Assembly (NCBI GenBank): GCA_041608535.1
Contig: JBFISM010000040.1
Location: 1 to 26,066 of the forward strand
Direction of reading: 5' to 3'
Source of the DNA: JBFISM01 sp041608535
GTDB lineage: Bacteria; Actinomycetota; Acidimicrobiia; Spongiisociales; UBA5794
Length of the DNA stretch: 26,066 bases
Shown piece by piece: positions 14,191 through 20,688 of the stretch. Position 1 is the first letter of the stretch. Each line of letters starts with the position of its first letter. A program made the position numbers and the translations under genes. The notes below the pieces were generated by a model. That model worked only from the letters and a program-made list of their open reading frames with translations, was not told where the DNA came from and searched no databases.

Positions 14191-14502
14191 ATGTGGAGAT
14201 CACAAGGCGCCGTTGAGCAGGTCCCGGCGCAGCACTGGACAACGTGGCGCAACGACAACGATGCCGTCGTACTCGACGTCCGCGAGCCTCGCGAATGGGC
14301 GCAGGGGGTGCTCCCCGATGCCGAGAAGATCGCGCTGAGCACTATCGCCACGGAATGGCAGCGGCTCGATCCCGATCAGGCGGTGCTCGTCGTGTGCCGG
14401 ACGGGTCGGCGCAGCCAGCAGGTTGCCGGTGCCCTCGTCCAAGCAGGTTTCGCCAAGGTCGCCAACATGCGTGGCGGCATGGCTGCGCTGGGGCTGGCAT
14501 GA
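14191..14502 (+). CDS. Single-domain cytosolic rhodanese (sulfurtransferase)
   Basis: 103-residue single-domain rhodanese, the standard length. VVLDVREPREWAQG (residues 27-39) is the conserved N-terminal signature, and the active-site loop CRTGRRS at 69-75 has catalytic Cys69 with the Arg residues that cradle the persulfide. The fold ends in RGGMAAL, as in other rhodaneses. It moves sulfane sulfur from thiosulfate, glutathione persulfide or a protein persulfide to a thiol acceptor. It has no signal sequence, so it should be cytosolic, unlike the next gene. It appears to be translated from a leaderless mRNA controlled by the 22-bp operator, and its stop overlaps the next start (ATGATG). Confidence 0.93.
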   Translation: MWRSQGAVEQVPAQHWTTWRNDNDAVVLDVREPREWAQGVLPDAEKIALSTIATEWQRLDPDQAVLVVCRTGRRSQQVAGALVQAGFAKVANMRGGMAALGLA

Positions 14503-14906
14503 TGGACCGGGTTCCCCGCAGCTGGCTGATTGCCGCAGCTCTGGCCGCAGCCGTCGCCTTTCCGGCGTGCGGCGGAGAAACCGCAGCAATTGCGCTCACC
14601 CCGGCCACCGAGGCACAAGAGCTGCTCGCCGAACCCCCGGCCGGCTTGACCGTCCTCGATGTGCGGACCCCTGAGGAGTTCGCAGAGGGTCACCTGGCCG
14701 GCGCCGCCAACATCGATTTCTACGGAGCCGATTTCGCCGATCAGCTCGATTCACTCGACAAGAACCAGCCGTATTTCGTCTACTGCCGCTCCGGCAACCG
14801 GTCGGCGCAGACGATGGTCATCATGCGCGACCTCGGCTTCACCGAGGTGTACGAGCTGCAGGGCGGAATCCTGAGCTGGTTCGGTGCCGGGCTTCCGATC
14901 GAATAG
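14499..14906 (+). CDS. Rhodanese-like domain lipoprotein (exported sulfurtransferase)
   Basis: 135 residues. A hydrophobic signal segment (WLIAAALAAAVAFPAC) ends in a lipobox-like FPAC with C24 followed by GG, so the protein should be anchored outside the membrane. The rhodanese domain begins LTVLDVRTPEEFAEGHLAGAANIDF (about residues 50-74), and the active-site loop is CRSGNRS with catalytic Cys96. The end, LQGGILSWFGAGLPI, is typical. Two adjacent in-frame ATGs (14499, 14502) overlap the upstream stop. Together with the cytosolic enzyme it gives one sulfurtransferase on each side of the membrane under one promoter. Confidence 0.92.
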   Translation: MMDRVPRSWLIAAALAAAVAFPACGGETAAIALTPATEAQELLAEPPAGLTVLDVRTPEEFAEGHLAGAANIDFYGADFADQLDSLDKNQPYFVYCRSGNRSAQTMVIMRDLGFTEVYELQGGILSWFGAGLPIE

Positions 14907-14915
14907 GAGGACATC

Positions 14916-15371
14916 GTGATCGAGTCGCACGACTACATCGTCGAGCTCACCAATACCGGCGTGAAGACGGGAATCGCCGGCGCCACCGCGGACAAGCTTC
15001 CCGACCTCGAGGTCGCATCGCCTCCGGAGTTCGGCGGGCCTGAAGGGGTGTGGAGTCCCGAGCACATGTTCGTCGGTGCGCTGGCCACGTGCCTCATGAC
15101 AACCTTCCGTGCGATAGCCGACGCCTCCGGGCTCGAGGTCCTCGACTACCACGACCGGGCCGTCGGCCACCTCCGACGGGGCGACGACCGGATGTATGCC
15201 TTCGAGACCGTGACGCTGCGGCCACAGGTGACGATCGCAGACGCGTCGAAGGTGGACCGAGCGAGACGCCTCATCCACAAGGCCGACGCGGCATGTCTGG
15301 TGAGCAGATCTGTCGCCTCCGACATCGTCGTCGACCCGACGATCACCGTCGCCGACACCGCTGCTGCATAG
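14916..15371 (+). CDS. OsmC/Ohr family protein
   Basis: 151-residue OsmC-superfamily protein, cytosolic. The two redox-active cysteines expected for the family are present: C59 in VGALATCLMTTFRAIA and C127 in ADAACLVSRSV, with the helix between them of normal length. OsmC/Ohr proteins reduce organic hydroperoxides with a Cys pair; some are connected to organic persulfides. The GTG start at 14916 has AGGAGGA at good spacing, 9 bases after the rhodanese lipoprotein stop, so it is the third gene of the sulfane-sulfur operon. Ohr and YhfA-like subtypes cannot be separated with certainty; the context suggests handling of reactive sulfur or peroxide. Confidence 0.88.
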   Translation: MIESHDYIVELTNTGVKTGIAGATADKLPDLEVASPPEFGGPEGVWSPEHMFVGALATCLMTTFRAIADASGLEVLDYHDRAVGHLRRGDDRMYAFETVTLRPQVTIADASKVDRARRLIHKADAACLVSRSVASDIVVDPTITVADTAAA

Positions 15372-15432
15372 CGAGATATCACCACCCGTAGGACAGCCTT
15401 TGCGGCGAGGCTCACCGACCTCCTGCTCATGA

Positions 15433-15450
15433 GGTGCGAAGGAGCGCACC
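15433..15450. terminator. Candidate bidirectional terminator hairpin between convergent genes
   Basis: GGTGCG (15433-15438) and CGCACC (15445-15450) form a perfect 6-bp stem with a 6-base loop between the OsmC gene (plus) and the LigI-like gene (minus), whose stop lies 8 bases away. No T-run is present, so termination is only suggested by position and symmetry. Confidence 0.4.
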
Positions 15451-15457
15451 CACGAGG

Positions 15458-16342
15458 TCAGAACCGGTAGAAGTCCTCCGGCGTGTCGACGAGGATCTGC
15501 CGGCGCATCATCTCGTCGGGCACCCAGTCGGCGAGGGCATCGGCGAGATCGCCGTCGTTGGGATTGACCTCGTACTTGTTGGGATGCGGCCAGTCGGTCC
15601 CCCACATGACCCGGGCCGGTGCCGTCTCGATGAGCGCATGTGCCAGCGGGGCCACGTCGTCGTACGGAGGCAGATCCGTGGCGCTGACGCGGTTGGCGCC
15701 GGAGATCTTGACCCAGGTGTTGCCGCGCCGCACCAGCTCGAGCAGCGCTTGGAAACCGGCAGACGTGGTGCCGGCTGCTGCCGGTTGATATGCGAAATGA
15801 CCGATCGAGACCGGTACCGTCACCGTGTCGAACACCGCCATCAGGTCGACGATGTCCGGGCCGGGGAAGAGGAACTCCACATGCCAGCCGAACGGGGCGA
15901 TTCGCGCACACAGCTCCGGAATCTCGGCTACGTCGAGCGGCATACCGCCCCGGTTGTCGGTGTTGAGCCGGACGCCACGCACACCGAGCCCGTCCCACTC
16001 GGCCAGCTGGTCGTCGGTGACGGCCAGGTCGCAGGCCACCACGGCACGAGCCCGATCCGGCACCTCGTCGTTGAGAGCCTGCATCCCGTCGAGGATCGCC
16101 GAGTTGTCCGTCCCGTAGACGGACGGCTGGGTGAACACGACGCGCTCCACCCCCAAGGTCTTGTGAAGGTGGCGAAGATGGTCCAACGTCGACTCGGGTG
16201 GGTCGTAGCCCCGAGCCGCAGACAGCGGATAGCGGTCCTCGAAAACGTGCACATGGGTGTCCACGCTGCCCGGTGGCATGACGAACGACGGCGGTCGCGG
16301 GTTGCGATCAGGCGGCACGCACGGGCGAATTGCCGTGGCCAT
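15458..16342 (-). CDS. LigI-like amidohydrolase (2-pyrone-4,6-dicarboxylate hydrolase family)
   Basis: 294-residue amidohydrolase-fold enzyme. PPGSVDTHVHVF carries the H-x-H pair (H30, H32). QPSVYGTDNSA (72-82), GVRGVRLN (120-127), WHVEFLF (153-159), VPVSIGHFA (177-184) and VMWGTDWPHPN with D250 follow the order seen in LigI, which opens the lactone 2-pyrone-4,6-dicarboxylate. The real substrate may be another lactone or a related dicarboxylate. The ATG at 16340-16342 has GAGGAGGG upstream on the minus strand, which decides against a start at 16375. It is divergent from the ACMSD-like operon and shares a 135-bp promoter region with it, which suggests joint control. Confidence 0.85.
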   Translation of the reverse strand: MATAIRPCVPPDRNPRPPSFVMPPGSVDTHVHVFEDRYPLSAARGYDPPESTLDHLRHLHKTLGVERVVFTQPSVYGTDNSAILDGMQALNDEVPDRARAVVACDLAVTDDQLAEWDGLGVRGVRLNTDNRGGMPLDVAEIPELCARIAPFGWHVEFLFPGPDIVDLMAVFDTVTVPVSIGHFAYQPAAAGTTSAGFQALLELVRRGNTWVKISGANRVSATDLPPYDDVAPLAHALIETAPARVMWGTDWPHPNKYEVNPNDGDLADALADWVPDEMMRRQILVDTPEDFYRF

Positions 16343-16388
16343 CGATTCCCTCCTCGTTCGTCGTGCCCGCCACACCGGCCGCTGGGCC

Positions 16389-16404
16389 GGATCGTATATT
16401 ATGC
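16389..16404. promoter_or_regulatory. AT-rich motif in the divergent LigI-like/ACMSD-like promoter region
   Basis: On the minus strand this reads GCATAATATACGATCC, whose TATACGATCC differs by one base from TATAGGATCC at 24886-24899 and resembles TATAGGACC at 758-765. It is the only AT-rich block in the 135-bp spacer and may hold a -10 box for either gene or a shared operator. Assignment is tentative. Confidence 0.35.
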
Positions 16405-16477
16405 AATCTTTCCGTCCGGCTGGGGAGACAGCCGGTGTTCAGAGCCGGGAGTCCCATTTCATGAGAGCGCACCTGCC

Positions 16478-17491
16478 GTGAGAGCCCACCGCAGCGACGG
16501 GCCCGTCATCGACATCCACTGTCATCGAGAATGTGCGCCTGCCACCGAGATGATGAAGATCGAAGAGGAGCGGATCGGTCGGGTGCGTCTCCAGTACGGC
16601 AGCGACCTCACCCGTGAGGTCAACCGGCGCCAGCTCGCCAATCTGCGGCCCAAGATGGATTCCCTCGAAGAGCGCCTCAAGGACATGGATGCAATGGGCG
16701 TCGACATCCAGGCCGTTGCCGTGTCGGTGTACCAGTACTACTACTGGGCAGATCCCGAGGTGGGGGCCAAGGTCACCCGGCTCATCAACGAGGAGTTGGC
16801 GGAGCAGACCTCACGGTTCCCCCATCGCTTCGCCCCGCTCGGCACCGTGCCGCTCCAAGATACCGAGGCTGCGGTCGCCGAGCTTCGCTATTGCGTCGGT
16901 GAGCTCGGCTTCCGTGGGTTGGAGATCAACAGCCATGTGGAAGGCAGCGAGATTGCAGATTCGCGACTCGATCCGTTCTGGGCCGAGGTGGAGAAGCTCG
17001 GCGCCGTGGTGGTGGTTCACACCAACGGGCACCCGGCCAAGGAGCGGCTGCAGAGCCACAACTTCGTGAACCTGCTGGGTCACGCTTTCGAGGCCACGCT
17101 GGCCATCGCCCACCTCATCTTCAACGGCGTGATGGAGCGACATCCGAATCTCAAGATCGTGGTGGTCCACGGTGGCGGCTACCTCCCGACGTATGCGGGA
17201 CGTATCGACCACGCCTGGCGGGCGCGGGAGGATGTGCGGGAGGGCGTGCCCAACCCCCCGGGAAGTTATCTGAGGAGATTCTTCTTCGACACGATGGTGT
17301 TCGAGCCAGATCAGCTCGAGTTTCTCATCGACAAATACGGTGCCGACCACGTGTTGCTCGGCACCGACTACCCCTACGACATGGGTGAGGAAGACCCGCT
17401 CGGACTCATCGGTCGAGTGGAGGGGCTGAGCCAAGACCAGATCGATCTCATCGCAGGGGGCAACGCAGCCCGGCTGCTTGGTTTCGCATAG
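16478..17491 (+). CDS. Amidohydrolase family 2 protein, ACMSD-like (aminocarboxymuconate semialdehyde decarboxylase family)
   Basis: 337-residue metal-dependent decarboxylase or hydrolase. H14 and H16 (DIHCHRE), H181 (VVHTNGHP), H231 (VVHGGGYLP) and D297 (LLGTDYPYD) have almost the same spacing as H9, H11, H177, H228 and D294 of bacterial ACMSD. FVNLLGHAFEATLAIAHLIF, GVMERHPNLK and GEEDPLGLI are also ACMSD-type. Non-oxidative decarboxylation of a carboxylated unsaturated acid is the best guess; 4-oxalomesaconate hydratase-like activity is an alternative. I choose the GTG at 16478, which starts just before the first strand; no strong ribosome binding site is seen. The frame is open far upstream, but that part has no domain similarity. 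It is the first of a four-gene operon with two dehydrogenases and a RidA protein. Confidence 0.87.
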   Translation: MRAHRSDGPVIDIHCHRECAPATEMMKIEEERIGRVRLQYGSDLTREVNRRQLANLRPKMDSLEERLKDMDAMGVDIQAVAVSVYQYYYWADPEVGAKVTRLINEELAEQTSRFPHRFAPLGTVPLQDTEAAVAELRYCVGELGFRGLEINSHVEGSEIADSRLDPFWAEVEKLGAVVVVHTNGHPAKERLQSHNFVNLLGHAFEATLAIAHLIFNGVMERHPNLKIVVVHGGGYLPTYAGRIDHAWRAREDVREGVPNPPGSYLRRFFFDTMVFEPDQLEFLIDKYGADHVLLGTDYPYDMGEEDPLGLIGRVEGLSQDQIDLIAGGNAARLLGFA

Positions 17492-17502
17492 TAGGAGAGA
17501 AC

Positions 17503-18615
17503 ATGTCGGGTATCGGACTGGCCGTCATCGGGTGCGGCACCATTGGACGGATACGGGCCGTGCTGGCTCGGGAGCATCCGCACGTCACGTGGCTCGGGCT
17601 GTGTGACGTGCACGAGCCCACGTTGAAACAACTCGCCGACGACACCGAGGCCGACTTTGTCACCACCGACATCGCCGAGCTGCTGGCCCGGCCGGAGGTC
17701 ACGGCGGTCATCGTCTCGACCGACGAGAACATGCACGTCGACCCGATCATGCAAGCGGTGCGGTATGGGTTTCCCATGTTCATCGAGAAGCCGCTGGCAA
17801 CAGATCCGGTGGAGTCCGCACAAGTGCTCGCGGCCATCGAGGAAAACGAGGTGGATGCGGTGATCGGATACACCAACCGGTTCCGCCGCCGGTTCCTCGC
17901 GGTAAAAGAGCGTCTCCAGCAGGGTCAGATCGGACAGGTCACGTCGGTGGTCACTCGGGCGTTCATGAACCGGATGGTGGTGTACGCAACGCTGGCGAAG
18001 GCGACGGACCGCAAGAACCTGACCCCGATGGTGGTGTCCGGCACTCACAGCCTCGACATGTCGATGTGGCTGATGGAGGGGAAGACGCCGGTCGAGGTCT
18101 ACGCCCGATCGGTCGACGCCGTGCTCGGGGAGTGGGGCACCAAGGACGCCACCTTCGGCTTGTTCACCATGGACGACGGGACGCTGTTCTCGATGAACAT
18201 CAGTTGGGCGCTGCCCACGGTGTGGCCCGGTGCGGTGTACGGGCTGGAGATCGGCATCGTCGGCACCGAAGGCGTCATCGACATCGAGGACACCCATCGC
18301 GATGTGATCATGGCCACCGAGCACCCGCAGCCGGCCGGCTACACCAGCCGCGGTTTCGAGCCGGACGCAGCCCGCTACGTCGACTTCTTGGGCAGCTACC
18401 CACCAGGCGATCTCATGAACGGAATGCTGTGGGGTCCGATGCGCGAGGAAACACTCACCTGGTTCAACCGGCTCGCCAAGGGCTTCCCCACGCCACACGC
18501 CACAGCCGCCGAAGGACACTCCAACCTGATCCTGACCATGGCCATGGACTACTCGGCGAAGCGCGGCGAGCCGCTGAAGCTGCCGATCGATCCCGAGACG
18601 CTGCGGGCCGGCTGA
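17503..18615 (+). CDS. Gfo/Idh/MocA family NAD(P)-dependent oxidoreductase (first of a tandem pair)
   Basis: 370-residue dehydrogenase of the glucose-fructose oxidoreductase/inositol dehydrogenase family. The Rossmann motif is VIGCGTIG (residues 8-15) and the family EKP motif is FIEKPLA with K96. The C-terminal alpha/beta domain includes SGTHSLDMSMWLMEG and a DTHRD motif. Members oxidise sugars, polyols or, as in LigC, semialdehyde hemiacetals from ring cleavage. The ATG has TAGGAGAG at good spacing, 11 bases after the ACMSD-like stop. Its TGA overlaps the next ATG by one base. It resembles the following gene in layout, so the two may form a heteromer or act in succession. Confidence 0.9.
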   Translation: MSGIGLAVIGCGTIGRIRAVLAREHPHVTWLGLCDVHEPTLKQLADDTEADFVTTDIAELLARPEVTAVIVSTDENMHVDPIMQAVRYGFPMFIEKPLATDPVESAQVLAAIEENEVDAVIGYTNRFRRRFLAVKERLQQGQIGQVTSVVTRAFMNRMVVYATLAKATDRKNLTPMVVSGTHSLDMSMWLMEGKTPVEVYARSVDAVLGEWGTKDATFGLFTMDDGTLFSMNISWALPTVWPGAVYGLEIGIVGTEGVIDIEDTHRDVIMATEHPQPAGYTSRGFEPDAARYVDFLGSYPPGDLMNGMLWGPMREETLTWFNRLAKGFPTPHATAAEGHSNLILTMAMDYSAKRGEPLKLPIDPETLRAG

Positions 18616-19691
18616 TGGTGCAGCAAGTCAACGTCGGAGTGATCGGCACCGGGTGGTGCGGCGGCATTCGCGCCGTGGCATGCTCGAAGAGCCCGTTGGT
18701 GCGAGAACTCCACATCGCAGAGATCAACCCGGAACGATTGGCGGAGATGACCGAGATAGCGGTGCCCGAGTCGGCCACCGACGATTGGGAGAAGCTCGTT
18801 GCCAACCCCGCCATCGACATCGTCATGGTGTCGGCGACACCGGAGACGACGCACTATCCGATGACGAAGACGGCGCTCGAGGCAGGCAAGCACGTGCTCT
18901 TGGAGAAGCCGATCTCGATCACGCTCGACGAGGCGGATGATCTCATCGAGACCGCGGAGCGCAAGGGACTCAAGTTCTCCATCGCGTACTCGCAACGGTT
19001 CAACCCGAAGCAGGCGATGGTGAAGCGGGCGATGGAGAGCGGTGAGCTGGGCGACCCGACCCACGTATTGGTGAGCCGCCACATCGGTCGGTCGCTCGGC
19101 GCCAAGATCGGCAATCGGATCAAGCTGTCGCCGGCGGCCATGGAGGCGACCCACGACATCGACTTCGCCCTCTGGTGTCTCGAGCCGCGGCGACCCGTGC
19201 GCGTTTACTCGCAGAACGCCTTCGGGGTTCGCCAGGCCACCGTGGGGCTGCCGGACACGCAGATGACGCTGATCACGATGGACGACGGCACGGTGGTGAC
19301 GATCGGCGCCGGCATGTCGCTGCCGCCGGGCTACCCCAATGCAGCAACGACCTGGATCGAGTTCATCGGAACCGACGGGGCGATCTTCATCGACGACACC
19401 CATCGCGACATCGTTGTCAACACCATGGACAAGGGCGTCGAGTTCCCGCTTTCGACGATGCCCGGCGAGTATGTCGGCGAGACCTACGCAGGGCCGATGG
19501 AACGAGAAACCATCCATTTCCTCGAGGCGGTCGTCTACGACACCCCGGTCATGGTCGACCCCCACCTGGCTCGCCTGACGATGGAGGTCTATCTCGCCGC
19601 CGATCTCTCGGCCAAGACCAACGAGGTGATCGAGCTGCCGCTGTCTGCCGACCAGAAGCGGTCTGCGTTGTCGGTCTTCGCTGAGGTGTGA
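18615..19691 (+). CDS. Gfo/Idh/MocA family NAD(P)-dependent oxidoreductase (second of a tandem pair)
   Basis: 358-residue paralogue of the preceding gene. The Rossmann motif is GVIGTGWCG (residues 8-16); the EKP motif is LEKPIS with K98; THDIDFALWCLE and DGAIFIDDTHRD follow in the C-terminal domain. The ATG at 18615 overlaps the previous stop (TGATG). Both proteins share an equivalent DTHRDV/DTHRDI element, although overall identity seems low, so the duplication is old. The substrate is unknown. The RidA gene starts 3 bases after its stop, so all four genes are probably one transcript. Confidence 0.9.
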   Translation: MVQQVNVGVIGTGWCGGIRAVACSKSPLVRELHIAEINPERLAEMTEIAVPESATDDWEKLVANPAIDIVMVSATPETTHYPMTKTALEAGKHVLLEKPISITLDEADDLIETAERKGLKFSIAYSQRFNPKQAMVKRAMESGELGDPTHVLVSRHIGRSLGAKIGNRIKLSPAAMEATHDIDFALWCLEPRRPVRVYSQNAFGVRQATVGLPDTQMTLITMDDGTVVTIGAGMSLPPGYPNAATTWIEFIGTDGAIFIDDTHRDIVVNTMDKGVEFPLSTMPGEYVGETYAGPMERETIHFLEAVVYDTPVMVDPHLARLTMEVYLAADLSAKTNEVIELPLSADQKRSALSVFAEV

Positions 19692-19694
19692 TCA

Positions 19695-20096
19695 GTGGCC
19701 GACTTCCGGCACATCAATCCTGATGGTGTCTTCGATCCGTCGTCGATCTACACCCATGTGGTGATCCCTCCACCCGGCCGTGTGGTGTTCATCGCCGGCC
19801 AGTGGGGCGGTGACGGCAACGGCGTGCTCGTGGAGGGCGGCTTCGAAGCCCAGGTCGAGCAGGCGTTCCACAACGTGCAGGTGCAGCTCAACGCAGCCGG
19901 GATCGGCCCACCACAGGTGACCAAGCTCACCCACTACGTCGTGGATCTCGACCAGGACAGGCGCAGCGCCCTTCACGGCGTCGTCGGCGGCCTGTGGCCC
20001 ACCCACAAGCCGGCCGCTACGTTGCTCGGTGTCGCCCGGCTGGCGCGCGACGGTATGTGGTACGAGGTCGACGTGCAGGCCGTCAGCCCGGACTGA
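19695..20096 (+). CDS. RidA/YjgF family protein lacking the catalytic arginine (second copy)
   Basis: 133 residues. GRVVFIAGQWGGDGNG (28-43) and EAQVEQAFHNVQVQLNAAGIGPPQVTKLTHYVVDL are family features. At the position of E. coli RidA Arg105 the sequence is KPAATLLGVARLA with Ala108, so the carboxylate-binding arginine is missing. In nitrobenzoate and aminophenol pathways a RidA-fold enzyme is 2-aminomuconate deaminase; next to an ACMSD-like enzyme that analogy is attractive but unproven. The GTG start is 3 bases after the dehydrogenase stop, consistent with coupling. It converges with the cysteine-cluster gene 9 bases away. Confidence 0.88.
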   Translation: MADFRHINPDGVFDPSSIYTHVVIPPPGRVVFIAGQWGGDGNGVLVEGGFEAQVEQAFHNVQVQLNAAGIGPPQVTKLTHYVVDLDQDRRSALHGVVGGLWPTHKPAATLLGVARLARDGMWYEVDVQAVSPD

Positions 20097-20105
20097 TCAC
20101 CAGCG

Positions 20106-20507
20106 CTACCCGGCGCTTCGGCCGGATCCAGCCCGTGCTGCTACCCGACCGTCGACGATCTGGAGATCGGTCCCGTCCGGGTACGATGCGGCGACCGCAA
20201 GATGCTCTTCGGCCCACACCTCCATGTCCTTTGCCGCAGCCGAGTCACCCGACTCGAGCCAGCCTTGCCTCGTCAGCCCGTCTTGGAACGCAACCAGATA
20301 CTCCTCTTTGGTCATCGTTGGATGGTTGAAGACCTTGAACATCGAGGTCGCTTTGCTGCTGGCAAGTCCGGCGACCGACCACGTACAGCCACAACCGGGG
20401 CACGTGCAGCACGGCAGCCCGATGCACACCAGCTCACCGTCGACGGTCCACGAGAAGTCGTCATCCGTGCGACCCGGCGCCGAGCTACTGGCGACGAGAA
20501 CTTTCAC
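20106..20507 (-). CDS. Uncharacterised actinobacterial protein with a cysteine cluster (possibly DUF7715-like)
   Basis: 133 residues, no signal peptide or membrane segment. The order is an N-terminal strand KVLVASSSAPG, a DDFSWTVDGELV segment, a compact cysteine cluster (C28, C33, C34, C36, C39, C41), AGLASSKATSMFKV, and a helical MTKEEYLVAFQDGLTRQGW half. The clustered cysteines suggest a bound zinc or iron. The layout resembles small actinobacterial proteins that I recall as DUF7715; that name is a memory match only. The GTG at 20505-20507 has AAAAGGAG seven bases upstream, which decides the start; the frame is open to 20600, but that part has no ribosome binding site. Function unknown. Confidence 0.7.
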   Translation of the reverse strand: MKVLVASSSAPGRTDDDFSWTVDGELVCIGLPCCTCPGCGCTWSVAGLASSKATSMFKVFNHPTMTKEEYLVAFQDGLTRQGWLESGDSAAAKDMEVWAEEHLAVAASYPDGTDLQIVDGRVAARAGSGRSAG

Positions 20508-20673
20508 GATCACTCCTTTTGTCTGCGTGTCTCGACCGTACGGCCCGACTGCGACAGATTCCCCGCACCCTCTGCACGACCGATTCGCCAGAGCCGCCAC
20601 CTCCCCTGGGGTCCGGACCGTGCGGTCGTCGCGCGTCGTGCGATCGACACTCGCATGCTGCTGCCAACCAGCG

Positions 20674-20688
20674 AACCCGGGGCGGGTT
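20674..20688 (-). terminator. Weak hairpin at the end of the patatin gene
   Basis: AACCC (20674-20678) and GGGTT (20684-20688) form a 5-bp stem with a 5-base GC loop overlapping the stop of the patatin-like gene on the minus strand. There is no T-run. It is the only symmetric element in the 180-base gap before the cysteine-cluster gene, in which I see no other feature. Confidence 0.25.

Noticed and set aside
15434..16477. N-terminal extension of about 350 codons in frame with the ACMSD-like gene
   Set aside because: It lies antisense to the LigI-like gene, has no recognisable domain, and the family's first strand begins just after the GTG at 16478.
16461..16481. Six-codon mini-frame (ATG to TGA) overlapping the ACMSD-like start, with a near repeat of its first bases at the real start
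   Set aside because: Possible leader peptide or short duplication, but without a ribosome binding site or conservation evidence it is too short to claim.
17374..19565. Long minus-strand open frames opposite the two Gfo/Idh genes
   Set aside because: Antisense shadows, His/Arg-rich, without motifs; the plus-strand proteins are clearly real.
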